From positions 33,702,283 to 33,766,282 of the forward strand of contig OU612066.1 in the NCBI GenBank assembly GCA_914767715.1: a DNA stretch of 64,000 nucleotides. Direction: 5' to 3'. Shown here piece by piece: positions 22,440 through 37,003 of the stretch. Under the pieces are notes generated by a model, which saw only the letters and a program-made list of their open reading frames with translations, was not told the DNA's origin and did not search any database. The position numbers were made by a program, and so were the translations under genes. How positions within the stretch are numbered: the stretch's first letter is position 1; every line of letters begins with the position of its first letter. This DNA is from Membranipora membranacea. Its lineage: Eukaryota; Bryozoa; Gymnolaemata; Cheilostomatida; Membraniporidae.

Positions 22440-25274
22440 TGTGACACCGGTAGCTACACTACTTATGTCAGCTCCTTACTCAAGCCTCTGTAAGAAGAGT
22501 GTCATTTATAAGACCTGTCAGATTCATCTTTCAAAGACTCTACCTTGACTAGACAATAAAAAACCAGTAGGCTACCTTTATTCATCAAAGTTTAAGTTGA
22601 AAAGGCCTATCAAAATCAAACTCCTAGGTAGCAAAATTGATTCTTCCTGACAGAAAGAGAGGCAAGCGTGACAACAAAAACAAGGGTAAAAGGAAAGCCA
22701 CTGTTCTGAGCTACTACTGTAGGCTTAGACCTACCCCTCAAGCAGTGCCAAATTTGGCAATTCAAACCTGGCACCTCTCAATATCACAATCGTGAAGGCA
22801 TAATGATTGTGGTTTGCTGCAGGCATTATGATTTGAGGTCTGAGAGTAAGCTTCTATGTGTAAGTACAGTAATTTGTATCAAGCCAGAATGGACCACAGT
22901 CATTTGAATTAAAACTACTTGATGCAAGAGCGTTGTACAGTTTGTCAAGTTGGAGGGTGACTGGAGAACAGCAGAAAAGGACTTCGTAGTCACCAAAGTA
23001 TCCAAAATAACTTGCCAAGATCAAAATCTACTTTTTGTGACGAGGCGCAGGGCCAGTCTAACCACACGATGGCTGATAGGCCTATGCTACTGTCAGTTTG
23101 TAAGCTTTTTACATCGGATAAATTCCATCAGCCCGATGAATAATATAGACACCCAGTCTTAATTCAATGTCAGAGGCATCAAATCAGCATACGAGGTTGA
23201 TATCAAACTGGTAGAATGATTCGATTACAACAAAGTGATCAACTGATTCTGTAAAACTAATTTCACTGCAGTACTGAGTAGGCCCACAGTAAGCTAGCGG
23301 ACCAGAGAGCTGTTTGGATGAAGAAGGGGGCTGCGGACGATGACTTATTGCTTCAAGTAATAACCACAAAAGCCTTGAAATAACAGCAGTAGAAGTCAAT
23401 AGAGAGGTAAGTTGAAGCCAAGGCATGGCCACAGCCAACAATGTCACAATTGTTCACTTCCATTTTCAGTAGGACTGGCTGGACTTTGGGAGAGATAACT
23501 CCAAGGAAAATATAAAGAATAATAGCTCCCAAATACTTAAAACTGTGTGTTTCCAATTTAATACACATTTATGAATTATGTAGAATACATAGAAAGGTTC
23601 CTTATGCATTTGTAGCAGGCACACATGTGTATTCAAAGATTTGCATGTTAATTAAGTTCTCCAGAAAACCCTATCCTGAAAATAGATGGAGGAGACAAAA
23701 ACTTTTTGATCACAACACAACACAACAGCAAGGAAAAGAAATGTTGAATTTTAAAACATGAAAATAATTCCTGTCAGACAGTTTTCAGATCTCATATACA
23801 TTACTATATAGACTTGAGGCTATAACATACCTGGCAGCAAGAGTAGTAAGCAGACACCACAGGGTTAATAAGATTTCTTGATGTTTATCTTTGACTGGTT
23901 TCAGCGCTACAAATTTGTGGTCTTCCTCGAAGTCCAACACAATTGCGGTGCATTATGGTTTAGGTTTTCCATCCGGATCTTTGGGGTTATGTCCTCTTTG
24001 ATCATAATCGACCTCATAATTGGGTGAAATATTAGGAGTTGTGGGTTGTTTGGCAGCACAGCAAACATAAGTAATGCTAAACCAAACAAAACTACCCAAC
24101 TCAGGCCCAGCTAAGTCAAAACAAAACTGCAAGGATGATCTCAATCTCAGCAACAATTTCAATGCAGACAAGCGGCCCATCATACAATTATTTTCTGTTA
24201 GTTAAATAACAAACAAACAATGGTGTGTAGATTATATTGTCCCCTATTTCTAGGAAGATAACGGGTCCTCTTCTCTCACTAGATCTCACGGCAAGACAGC
24301 TTCCTAGTCATGAATGTACATCAAGTATCCTAACAACAGCCTTTTTCTGCTTATCCCATATGTTATTAGCCAGATTACATGTTGCCCTGATTCATACCCC
24401 ACTGCAGTGATCTAAAATATCACGAAGCAGTATTCAGCAGGGAGATTGACGTAGGGAGCTCAAAATTCAAGCAACCTGTTTAAAAACTCTTATAGGTTAT
24501 CAAGTAGACATCACACTGTTAAGTGAATCAAGGAGTGAATAACAATATTAACAAGAGTTATAATAGCCATCTCCCTGCAGCCCTCTGCAGATCAACTAGA
24601 AAACACTCATGAATAAAGGATTATACTGTGCAAAGTGATGGATTGATCGATTTGTTCTATAGTATATTTACAGAATATTGTATAGAGAAAAAACGATAAC
24701 TTGTACATTGGACAATCGATTAGATACAATATCTAGCTAGTTTAAGTTAACATACAGTGTGTACATACCACCAAACCAAGCTGTGGTAATCAAGGGAAAA
24801 GAAAACATTAATCACATGTTTGATGAAAAATTGAAATATTATGACCATTATAAAATGATTAAGCTCACCCGTAAAATATATCAGAAGATTATTCAACAAT
24901 ATTTGAGTAAAGGAAATTAAATAGAGAAAGAGATCATGTTCATATCCACCCAGCTGAGTAGAGCTAACAGTGCATTAACTAAATAAAATAAAAAATCAAC
25001 TAGTATGTGTATGGTGAATATGTTCAGAATGCAAACAAAATCTAGCTCTCCATTGGAAAAAAATTATTTTTGTTGTAATGAAGTGATGAACAGACAAAAA
25101 GAAACTGTAGCAAGCTTTATCTACAATCTACATCGAAACATTATTTTACATTCAATAATGCCACTAATATGTACATCATCTAGTTCTTGTTAATATAAAC
25201 TTCGACTTAGTTTTATAATACAAGGGCTGGTTTTAGGTTGAGACTGGATAAAGAAATGAAGCGTCAGCACATCC
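22440..25274. other. Intergenic DNA between the two ZNF800-like genes
   Basis: It should hold the 3' UTR of the upstream paralogue and the promoter and 5' UTR of the downstream one. No coding exon was found. A weak inverted pair, GCAGGGAGATTG near 24438 and CATCTCCCTGC near 24575, could bound a small element of the CAGGGAG type, but the arms are imperfect and I see no flank duplication. Confidence 0.4.
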
Positions 25275-28200
25275 TTATTGCAGATTGCTGATCTCGACGA
25301 CTTCCATACCATTAGGATCGTCTATTCTCTGCATACCCGATGGTGTCTTCATCTACAACAATAACACAATAAACCACCAGTCACTTATCATCCCAATAAG
25401 ATAAAAATAACAACACAATAAACCATCAGTTACTCATGCAGCTCGTCACCCCAATAAGAAAAAAATAACTGTCAGATAATTGTGCGGCTCATCCTTCTAA
25501 TAAGAAATAATATGTAGCCTCCAAGGACTAAAGTTTTAACTTTGATGCTCAACCCTGTCTGCACATCCAGAGCCTGCACAATCACCAACAACCTGATTAT
25601 TATTTACAAGTTGCATGCTGGGATGTAACTTTTTTGTTTTGTTTTAACTTGGTTGGCACCTATATTATTTTTCGAGAAAATGTTTTTCCAATAATGCCAT
25701 TAAATAAGAAATGAAAAAGGGTTATTCATTATGCTTATTCTTAAAGAGCTGCTTACTTTGGTTCGGCATCGAGCTCATAACAGCAGAAACGGAAGGATTG
25801 ATGCACATCTATCCACTTACCATGTACACAATATTATTCCCGCTGGCCTTGAGTTGCTCTAGCTGCTCCATAGTGATTGTCACAGTCTGTATCTCCTCCT
25901 GCTCCATGGAAGTCACGGCAGCGTTTGACATGCTGACAGCAGTAGGAATGTGTGATAGGTGCCCATCTGCCGTAGACTTTATATTCGCCTCATGAGTGGA
26001 TATAGTAGCCAGGGTTTCCAAGCCACTACTGCTGGTTGCTGGTGATGTCTTCAAGGTAAGAAGGTACAGGCTGTTATTAGATGTATGTTTATGTATATCA
26101 CAGGCTCTTCCCGCCCAGAAATTCATTTCGCATTCGAAGAATTTTCAAGTACACACCTGGCCTCCAGGTAGAAATGTAGCAATGTCCATGAACAGTAAAA
26201 TAGTAGCTACAGTTTATTTTAGCTAGACTGGATTTGACTTTATGTTAGCTAGCACCAAATTTTCACTAGCTAAGTTGGGATTTTGTATGGAGTAACGAAG
26301 TTGAGTAAATATGAGCTTTCTATATTTCAAGCCCGCGTTAAACAGCAAGCTTTTCGTCTTGTGAATACTTCATTACAGTATTTCAGTCACACACCTTCAC
26401 GGCCGTTGGAGTTGTGTCCACCAGTTGCTCGACTACATACTGATCAGCATCGGCAGCCTCCATATACTTCACTCCGTCAGCGGTCTTAACGAGAACTTCC
26501 CTTCCTCCTGCTTCTATTATCTGTATCTGAGTGCCCTGCACTGCCTGTACAACAAAGAAAAAAAAATCACTCAGGTTATGTGTTGATGTGTTATAAAACA
26601 GTTGAAGCCCAAGAATTCCATAACTTATTTTACGCAAGGGTGAAACCCCATCTTATGGTGCTAGACTAACACCTCCGTCATAGCATATGCTCCAGTTTTC
26701 GACACAGTTTTACATGAGCAGATATATGCTGGAGGCAGCATAGTCAAATTATAATATGTATATTTTGTCCCAGCAAGGTAATTTCAGAGCAAGTAACATT
26801 TGGTAGCAGGTTACGATGAATAATCAGGGGAAAAAAATTCTGAAAGGGAAATCCCCTCACCACAAGATGTGTGTTTTTGTTCATAATCAAGTTGGAGTAA
26901 TTACATTAAACTTAAATTAGATTTATAGCAGCATACACGTCATGGTACGTACATGTCATACAAAATGACTACAAGGGAAATTAAGTTGTAAAAGGTAAAT
27001 CCCCTAAACGGGACAAGAGCATTTAAAAGATGAATAACCGCACAATGATTACACAATAATAGCTCTCCCCTGTATACATCACAGTACTATAGCTGTTGTA
27101 GCCTAATTATGAACCTTTTTTTACTATTCTTAGCAATCCACACCGAATCAATTTCTTTTATTGTAGGTATATAAACTATACAAGCAGTCTTTTAAAATGC
27201 TTATTAGAATGAGTCCAGCCCAAAGACTTAATAATACACCTTTATTATTAAGTCTATGGTCTAGCCAGAGAGTCTAAGGATTACAGCCTAGTGTGAGGAC
27301 ACCAATACACTAATAGCCAAGTGCCTGAGTTAGCATTGAACACCATGTAAGCCCTAGCCAACAGTCATCTCACCATAACTGACATGAGGCACGGAAAGGT
27401 GAAGACATGGCGACATTCTCACCTGTTGGGTAGCGGCTCTGACAGCTTGCATAGTCCTCAGACATTCTGGTAAGTGTTTCTGCATATCTCTGTCAGTAGC
27501 GAATATCTTACTACAATGACCACATTTCGTCAACTTCAGAATCTGCCACAAAACAAAACAACTCCGACATTAAAAATCATACTCTGGATAACTCCATCCA
27601 AACACAACCAAACCTTTTCGAAATTTTTCAAAACTGACCTGTGGATTGAGGAAGCTAAGTTTTGAATATACTATTTTGCAATGGATGTGAAGGCAAAGAG
27701 AAGGTTATTTTATGCCTATTGCCAACACATGTAGAATCTTGCCCGTAATGTAAACATGAAGTTACAATATAATAAGATTCATTGCTGTTAAGTTCATTGC
27801 TAAGATATTCTGACTAGAATTTACCGGTTCCTGCCTCCTGATATAAGTGTACTCCCCCAGCTGACTGGATGTGGTCGTCTTCAGAGGCGACCCTTGAACT
27901 GTAGTAGGATTAGTGATCAAAATCTGTCTCATCTGATTGGAAGCTGATCCCTTCACTGGAGTCACCAGTCGGCCGAATCTGTAACAAATAAGGTTAATAA
28001 TGATAATGATAGAGATGACATTGTGCTAGTCGTAAAAAGAAGCCACTCTCCAGAAAAGAAACCCTCTGAACTGTTGTGATATACCTCACATATTCAGTAT
28101 GTTATTGTCACAAAACACGTTTATGCGACATTTTGATCTAAACAGAAGATTCCAATAAATTATTAATTGCTACAAAAAGAATGAACAACATGCATAGTTA

Positions 28201-31200
28201 ACTCTGTCCTCAAGTTCATATTCATATGGGTTGATATGTAGGGACTTACTGGTCGACCAATGCAGTAGTAGTGGTAGTCCGTATCGGAGCGGACAGAGGT
28301 TTGGTCACACTGAGAGTTTGTGTAATATGTTTGTTAGAGCGAAGTTTCTCAGCCGATTTCATCCTCTCACTGATGGTGACATCAGTAGTTCGAGCCACTA
28401 GTTTGGGTCTAATCTTGTTTAGGGCTTTGAGTGAGTAGTCATGTACGTCCTTCAAGTGCTTCAGCATTTCCTTGGTCTAAAACCATAATGCTTGTAATGT
28501 TCGTAACGTGATAAACTGGGAAACGGCATATCTGCGTTTAATATGGCCTCAAGAAAATACTATGGATACCCAAATTCAAATGTTCGATCTTGACAAATCA
28601 AATCAAGCTGTCCCCCATAATCAGTCAACTGCCTTATATATAACATGTCTTTGTCTCATAAGGGGAGATTAACCTTAATACGTTTACTAGTATAAAGTTT
28701 ACAATGATTTTCAACTAGTATTCACCATACATGATACAATAAAGCAGCAACTCTTGATCTTTGACCAACTAAATCTCTTAAATGGCAAATTACGAATACA
28801 TGAGGCCAATGAAATCATGAGGTCACTAGGGTGGCCAGAGTGACTGGTATCTGAGGCCAGCATTGCTGGGATAGATAAAACTAACACAAGCACTGGGCTG
28901 ACCAGTGTCACCGGGCTGACCAGTGTCACTGGGCTGACCAGTGTCACTGAGCTGACCAGTGTCACTGAGTTAGGCTGAGGCATCGCTTACTCACCGACTG
29001 TAGGGTAGCGTGACAGAGAGTACATGTCATCAGTACACCAGATTTAATAGATTTAGTAGGTCTACCTGGAGGTCTACCGATCACCTGGACCTTCCTTCCT
29101 GTGGTCAGAGAGGGTAACACATATAAACATATACGTACATACATATATACATCTGTATGTATTGAAATCTTTATCAAATAATAATAATAATATTGCAATG
29201 CCATATTTTCCTCCATTTATAAGTCATCAAGATCTTGTGATTTCATAGACTTCCTACCGCAAACAATACTGATACAAACACTGCATGAAATGGAAATATT
29301 GCATTGTTTATGGCAACTTGTCTCTTTTCAACCACAAACTAGCTCAATCATTCAATGATGATTGATAGTAAGTCTGTATAAACACATACCAAACTTAGCG
29401 AGCATATCTCCATCTGTCATAGAACCATATCGAGTGAGATCTGTGGGCGCTTCTCGTGTTCTGACGTTCTGTAGAAATGGATCATTCTCCTCCGTCAGCT
29501 TCTCACCATTCAGAAAATCTGAAATTGTTCAGTGTTAGGCGGCAATAGAAATAATTATCGCGGAACAATGAAGCCAAAATAATTATTACACAATATTAAT
29601 TATATTCTTGTTGATACTCTCTCAAATATAGAATTGATATAGATAAATGAGCAACGTGCTGTCCCACCTAACTGACAGGAAGAAAACATATCAAGGCTCG
29701 GTGATATCTTTTTTTTGTTTTCTGCTAAGAGATCACTCATACTTCCTCTAATTTCATGACTTTTGACTATTTAGATGTCACTTTATGACTCTACACAACA
29801 AGGCTCCGTTCTATATAACTCAACATGGCTATACACAACTTGAGACACCTCTTCTTGGAAATGTGATTTGGGGCTCATGTTTTGAATTACTAATAGTAGT
29901 AATTCTGGGACTTACCTAGATCATTGATCTGTCTGATAAACGCCTGACATCTCATAAAACTTCTCAACTTCTCCACCATAACCATCGGCTTGCCGTGAGT
30001 TTTGTGTACATGTCTCGATACATTCTTCAGCTAAAATGTGAGGAGTGGAGCTAATTTGTAAACATCGACTGATTTCCATGCACGCTGTCATATGTGGGTT
30101 TCACTTTTTTATTACTTACAGCCACTCACGTTATGTACCAGATCACATGGAAAAAGCACAGCGGTTTGTATATATATTGCAAATAAATACATTTAAATGT
30201 GACAGTTTGGTATAAAGTATTCCAAACTTACCTGGCTGTAGACATTCCTACAGTATATACAAGGGAAGAAAGCTTTCTTATCCGAGTGCTGATAACTCAT
30301 GTGGTTGAGCAGAGTTTTGACACACGAGTACAGAGTACCACATCTCAGGCAGCGTCGTGTCAAGAGGTCGCAGTCAGGCCGATCCTTCATCTGATTACGA
30401 GAGACACGACTCCGAGACTTGGGCATCAGAGTATACTTATCATCATCTCTGAGCCACTCATGAAGGTCAGGGTCACAGTCAAAGTTGTGATCTGTAATAT
30501 GAGGACAGGATAAGGGTCCGGCTTCAGTTACTCAAAGCACAAGATCTGAGTGACAACCGGAAATACATAATCACTATTATTCATCTTGTGTACCTAAGCT
30601 GTACCCTAAGCCCTACTTACTTGTTTTGAACTTTTCATGCGTCTCACAATAAGGATTGATGAGCACGTTACAGAGTAAGGATATACCCTTAATCTGTGAG
30701 CACGTATTGCTTAGAAAGCAGCAGTAAACAAGTCTTTACCAAAGGCACATCAAATATAAGAACAACAAATTTCTAGTTTATTTATTTTCAAAATATTTAG
30801 ATTGCCCAGTAGGAGAGCCTGACACTCCAGGGACTTACCCTCCTCCTCACCCTCCTGGGTCTGATCTAGGTCAGCAGCTTCTGTAGCTTCTGTAGCGTCA
30901 GCGGCGGAGTGCTCAGCTACTGACATTGGTGTGTCATCGGACTTCTGTCTGAATACTGTCAACGAAGAATACAAAACTAATTATAACGCTCATCCCACCG
31001 TACTATTCCTGATATTTACTGGTCATCTCATAGGACGATCAGCTCAACATTTGGTCGACACCAATCCGGATTTAGGGAATTTAATTTTTGTTTACGCTTC
31101 CTTCCCAATGATGACACCTTTGATGAAATACGATGCATAGTAGATAAACTTGTCTACTACGAAATGTCAGCAAAATACTGACTACTTAGTGACGGGTCAG

Positions 31201-34200
31201 TTAAAATAACTCGGCATTTATAAAGGGTCAATTTAAGATATGCAGTGCAATAATAAAATTTTAGAAGCATGAAACACAAAGTATATACTTACCAGGAGTT
31301 TGGGGCATGATGTTAGCTGAGGATGGAAGGTCTGTAACAGATAAGAAGAAAAAAAGATACATACATACACCTTCATTGTGAGTGTCTGATGTCAATTTAA
31401 GTGGTCCTTGTCTTTGTAAGGGGCATAACATTATAAACTATATTATAAGATATTATAAGCTGAGACCCAGACATCCCCAATCAAAGGTGGGGCGCTAGTA
31501 AGATGCCTGTTTTTCATCTCATACTTCGTTTGTTCAAGATGAGCGTTAAATTGAATGAGAATTAAAACCTAAAATTATATCATCCATTTATTGCATTTTT
31601 ATGCAGCTTATGATTAGATAAAGTTTCACAACAATTACCGATAGACAAGATTTAAATTGTATAACCATTGACTTATAACAAACATAAATTTTTATGTGTA
31701 AAACATACCAGTACCATTGGTGGGTAGTTTTAGAGATGATGTACTAGCAGACACATCATCAGCCTCCACCTGCTCTATTCCACCATCGCCTTCTCCTTCA
31801 TCTCCTGAAATCATAACCAGTCTCAAACATAATATAATATTAATCCTGATCACACCAGTCTATACCAAATCCCCGTTCGAAAGGGTTTAAGTGTCTGGGC
31901 TCGGTTAAATACGCTGACTGGTAGATGAGTGCTTAATGAATAGTTTCTCATACTTTTTTATGCAGTGTTTTTTAGATATTGGTACAACCCCTCAATTTGA
32001 CCATTGGAGAAAAAGAAAATTTATTCAATCGATCAAATATTAGTTAGAGAAGACAAAATATTGCATTGGTTAAAAAAACCATCAAAATATTCTAATATGT
32101 GTGTTGAAGAACATAATGTTCTGAAATATGTATTGAAGGCACCGTTGTTGGCAGTTGCCCCCTCTACTGGTCACCAGTGGATCGGGAGCAACTCGAAATG
32201 CAGGCAGATGGACCAAACTTGGTCTAAGTCAAATCATGCATAAAAATCAGAAAATTTATTGTGTTGCTTCTAGTGGCGAAGCTGATAGTATTTCCATGCC
32301 TATAATTTGACCCAAGTAGCATGTCTTAACATACAGCTATAGAGCTTGGTTTTGATTGGTATGTCGTTATGAACTGTTTTCAATCAGGCATTTCAAGATA
32401 TAGTAGTATCTAATCTAGTAATAATAATGCAATAGGGAAATAAATATAGGTGTTGAGCAATTAACACTTCTCTCACATAGTGTTTACCATTTCCATTAGG
32501 CACGCATAGCACTACTGAACTAGCTGTGCATATTACGTCACAGAGTCATAGAAAACTGATACCATATATACCTGTATTGCTATCTTGAGTAACGGTAGGA
32601 GTATTATCGGTATTAAAGCTAGCAGTTATAACATCGGCCAGCTCTTGAGCTATCTCTGCTGCTGTCTTGATGACTCTACGTATCATCAACTTCACCGCCA
32701 GGCCATCTTTAGTTGAAGCTGAAAGCAAAGGATTGGTTGTTGGTCATAAACATTATAAACATACATCATAAGAATGTTGATGTGACAACTGATCGATATG
32801 CCTCCTATCAAGTGGTCATCAACTCAGCACAATATCAATGGGAATGACCTCGAAAAGAATTATAATCAAGATGACAGACAACTAGGAAACAACAACGTTT
32901 TAAATATTAACCAGTGAGCATGTGACAAGGCTCAATATGTATTACATAAAATGTGATCAACATGCCATGTTTTCTACTCACAAGCGCTATTCTCTGAAAT
33001 ACTACTCTCTGAGAGTAGTACTATCTGGGAGAAACTGATGAGTAGCTAATGTGGAATAATTATATTACTTTTCCATACATGATTGAAACGTATTGAGACC
33101 TGGTTAACTCACCGAACACATTGATAAGACTGCCGAGTAGATCACCACTGGGATGATCTGACATAGTATCACTCCCTGTGTGCTCCGCTGTACCACTCTG
33201 TACTGGGTTCATAAGGTTCATCACCTTCACCATACTCAGCTGCTCCTTCGTCAAACCTACACACAGAAGAGGTAATACTGACCCCATAATGCAATTTTAT
33301 CGACCTCACTGCACTTCTAATAGGTTGATAGTTAGATGAGTTGTGATTCCCAAAAGTAATAAGCATAATGATATTTACATACAGATATACCTTAGTTACA
33401 CTGGCGAATGTAACACGATGAATGAGGCCGTGTGAAAAATGAAAGAAGAGGACAGAGGTTAAACAATTTTTTAGAAGGAAATTTATTGGAAATGCCTTTG
33501 GTAATTTGATGAGTCGCTTCCTAACATTACTTGAGACTATAAAATTATATGCGGCAACTTTTTGTTTGTTGAGGATGGTAAATATTTGTGGTAACTTGAT
33601 AATGCAATTGTACGATTCGTCACAATCATTATACACCCCCCCCCCCCGTGTACTCCAATGAGTAGACAACTCTGCATATTTATGTATTTGCCTTACATCA
33701 TAATCTTAATCCATACGGGAATGTTTATGACTCATTGTTCTGTGGAATATGTGAGTGTATTTGTTTTGTGAAAGGCACTCCCAAATAACAATGATAGAGA
33801 AGTGTTTTTACAAAACTTCCCAGTGACTGGAATGGATTCCCCCTAAATTCCCCTGATGGGTTCCCATCACATTAATTCGGCTACTGATAAAAAGAAATGT
33901 GAAATGTGTGCTCTCTCACACGATGTGTTTGACAAGTTTGACAACGCATTACTGACAGTATTCAACTCCATTCAGTAATAATTATCAACTCAAGGTCAAA
34001 ATCTAATGTTCGACCATGTGATCAGTTTTCAACAGGGAAATACAAACTGGTCTGAATTTAGTTTTGTTATATGAAACAAATAAAACCTGATTAAGGAAGG
34101 GAAAGGTTCTTACCCAGAGCAGGGAGGTCTGTAGGGCTGCGATCACAATCCTCCACTCCCATCACTCTATACTGAGCCATCTTATTAGAATCACTAGTTG

Positions 34201-36888
34201 ACTTGGGAGGTCTGCCTGGGCCCTTCTTAGGCAGCACCGGCAGGTTCCCCTCAGACATCGGTGTTATCACTACGGGAATATCATCCTCCTCGTTGACGCT
34301 GGGTTTGACATTGACTGAGACAATGGTATCCAAATCAAAGTCTGAATCTGTGTCCGAGTCTATACCAGAACGCCTTGTACCTGATTTAGAAGAAGGTCGC
34401 AGTATTGAGGTGTTTGATTTTTCCTGTACAGTTGGCTTTATAGCAATATCCGTTGAAATTCTCACCACCTGTATGAATAAATCCTAGGCGTTCATCATGA
34501 GTGTGGCATTGATCACAATGCAAATCCCAACAAAAGGGTACAGTCATTGTATTTAGACAGAGTAATGAAATTTCACACCATTCATTTTTGCTGATAATGA
34601 AGGGAGGAGACTATATTTTCTTTACTATCTTAGATTTAAAAAGCACTGAAACCTTTTTCTACACACATTGGGCCTCACCCCTTACAAATCATACATAACA
34701 TATCTATAAATGTACTGGAGTCCATCTATAAACCTCTTGGCTCTATAAACCGAACACCCTGCTCTAAGCGCAAGACCGATCAGCTTGTTGGACTAGGTTA
34801 GATTCAATATACGGAACTGTTATCTGGGTATTCTGTGAGGTATATGTACTTACCTCATCAGGCAGGGTAGGAGCCTTCTTTCTATCCGGCGTATCAATGC
34901 TCAGTATCTGACTCTCAGGGAGAGCCTTAGCCACAGGAGTCTTAGATGACATGTTCACAGGATTACGGGGCTGGGATCTCTTTTTGATAGGTTCCGCCAT
35001 GTCACCACCTCCTGGGTACTTAGGCTTTCTTTTTCGCTCACTTTTCCTAACACCACTATCTGCTTGGAAAAATAACAATGACCGATTAAAAACTGCAAAA
35101 TTGAGACATTGAATTACCAAGAAATCCCCTCTATCTTGTTCCATTGATACATGTCTTATATAATTATCATATAAAATTCAATGCAATATCGAACATGTGA
35201 TCACTTTTAAAAGCTTTTAATCAATCTTTGCTCCATTTCTCAAATATTTAGGTGCATCATGACCGACTCTCAGAAGGATGGTGGGTTTCTTAGAGCCATC
35301 AAGGGCTACACAACGCAAAATATCGAATAACAGCCTGCTACAAAAACTTTGACCAATAAGGGATGAGACAGACACTATTGTACACTTGATACTCCAGCGC
35401 ATAACATGACTTGTATGAATAACAAAGTTATGAACTATCACATACCTTCACCAGCGTATTGTTCAAAAAACCAAGGAACATCTCCTGTCTTCTTTTTCTT
35501 GGATGTTATTTCAGGTGCTCCAGCAGATCGCCGACCCTGTATAAACACCATAGGTATGACCAAAATAATTGTCAAGTTATAATCAACACACTCATTCAAC
35601 ACACATTTATTTTTCCTAAATGTTCGTAATTTTCAACTTCAAGGTAGTGATCACATCAGTCATTCGTCTTACGCAAGCTTACCCACAAAAAAATATACAT
35701 TTTAATAAACTGAACACACACTAGAGATTAATGGGGAACATCGAGAATTTTTAAAACAAATTAAAGAAATAATAGACCGTAGCAGCAAGCACGTATATAC
35801 TGTGTTACAGTATTATGCATACCTTGCATTTGGTCTGTTTGTGATGGACGAATTTCTCGAGAGTTTTGAACACAGCATCACAAGTTTTACAAGTTACAAT
35901 CATGTCACACTCTTCAGCTAAATCATACTCGTCATAGTTAAGATCCTCTTCTCTTAATATTGCAGGATCCTCCAGTGCTGCCGCCTCCACTGCCGCCTCC
36001 GGAGCTGCCTCCTGCACCACCTATTCACACAAATATAGGTTACGAGCCTATCACTTTCACAAGACCACAGTTGTTTATAGCTATGACTACCCTAACTAAA
36101 CTAAATCTGTAGTCTTGTTTCTGTTTAGGCACAGGACAATTTTAGGTCAGATGCTCTTCCTGGCATTGATGGAGAAATTTGTAACATTACAATCTCAAAC
36201 AGGACACAGTCGGTTGTGACCTTGCACTGCGTTCTCAGACTTTGGCTTTATCAAAGCATTGCAAGTTTTTTGCAGGGATTCCTTATGGACTGCCCAAATT
36301 GGAAAGCCTACGTCATGTCACAAATGATTCACCTACTGTAAGCACTGGTATTCAGGAGTTGTTAGGAAATCAAAAACAAATGGTGTCTAAAATATTCAAT
36401 GTAGGCCAAATAATAATAATAATAATAAAGTTTATATGTAAACGCTTAATAAAATTGCAGAGCAAAAATTTCTAAGCGTTATATTACATTAAAACCTATG
36501 AATGAAAGTAGTTGACAAACAGCTCCCGGTCAGCCATATGCAACTGAAAAATACATTATATACAAACCTGTGTGTCAACGGCTTTATCGAGATCAGGGAA
36601 TATGAATTCTTCGTTATCCTTTTCTCCAGAAGAGGAAGTAGCACCACCATCATCTTCACCATCGAGTGGTTTCTGCACTTGTTCTACAGGCTCTCCGCTA
36701 GCCATCATCTCACCCTCTTCATGTTGTACATTTAGAAGTAACTCCTCTGGGGTAGCGTCATGGGCTTCCATTGACTCAAGAACTTCATCATCAGCTCTCT
36801 GGCGTTTGTTGAGACGATCCCCTCTTGCTGTAGAAACGGGAGATGATTTGACTGCAGCTACGACTGCCGCTTTTCTTTTAGGAGGCAT
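25275..36888 (-). CDS. Second ZNF800-like zinc-finger protein, tandem paralogue
   Basis: Twenty coding exons join in phase on the minus strand: 36888-36568, 36020-35823, 35536-35446, 35059-34854, 34468-34114, 33256-33113, 32718-32572, 31804-31709, 31331-31293, 30955-30839, 30491-30232, 30030-29916, 29518-29390, 29098-28995, 28476-28250, 27978-27825, 27542-27423, 26544-26395, 26048-25821 and 25352-25275. The product is 1092 residues. A finger CKTCDAVFKTLEKFVHHKQ (about 151-172) aligns with finger 1 of the neighbouring gene. CLRCGTLYSCVKTLLNHM and CIYCRNVYSQ|LKNVSRHVHKTH (about 617-671) align with its fingers 2 and 3, with the intron at the same residue and phase. Later fingers lie near 765-790 and 907-931. 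Possible AT-hooks are PGRPPKS (fifth exon) and GRPPGRPTKS (fourteenth exon). The C-terminus is Gln/Thr-rich and ends EISNLQ. The start ATG is preceded by a good acceptor at 36898-36899, so a 5' UTR exon lies upstream. It is probably a nuclear regulator. Most introns are phase 1 or 0. Overall structure is well supported; small exons such as 31331-31293 are least certain. Confidence 0.85.
25360..25510. repeat. Degenerate tandem repeat of about 60 bp in the last intron
   Basis: Segments containing ACACAATAAACCAYCAGT and CCCAATAAGA recur two to three times with divergence, next to the last exon of the second ZNF800-like gene. Confidence 0.4.
28895..28966. repeat. 18-bp minisatellite, four units
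   Basis: Four consecutive 18-base units (28895, 28913, 28931, 28949) share the core CTGACCAGTGTCAC with few mismatches. The array lies in an intron just past the donor of the exon ending at 28995. It stays open in one minus-strand frame, giving a false protein-like ORF. Confidence 0.85.
36127..36171. mobile_element. Fragment of a SINE-like repeat
   Basis: The stretch around CAGATGCTCTTCCTGGCA resembles the body segment GGTCGGATGCTCTTCCTG seen in the repeats at 51236-51444 and 60268-60439, with a similar preceding ATAGGAGC/CACAGGAC segment. Only a short piece is present. Confidence 0.4.
36405..36495 (-). mobile_element. Retroelement 3' end with (ATT)n tail, intron 1 of second ZNF800-like gene
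   Basis: On the minus strand, a segment with paired AACGCTTA and TAAGCGTT arms around a short loop ends in TAAACTTTATTATTATT. A closely similar copy lies at 44826-44925. The repeated occurrence with a trinucleotide tail indicates the 3' end of a non-LTR element or SINE. Confidence 0.6.
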
Positions 36889-37003
36889 AATTTGTCTCTG
36901 AAAAATACAAATAAAATAAATTCCTGTTATATGCAAAAATGATATATTGGCAATCACCCTATACCATCCATTAGCCCTAACAAAAAAGCCAGCTCTTAGT
37001 GAT

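Noticed and set aside
28711-28983. Minus-strand frame with a repeated SPVTLV motif
   Set aside because: Produced by the 18-bp minisatellite in an intron, not a repeat protein.
33169-33669. 166-codon minus-strand frame
   Set aside because: It overlaps a zinc-finger gene exon in a different frame and continues into an intron. A shadow.
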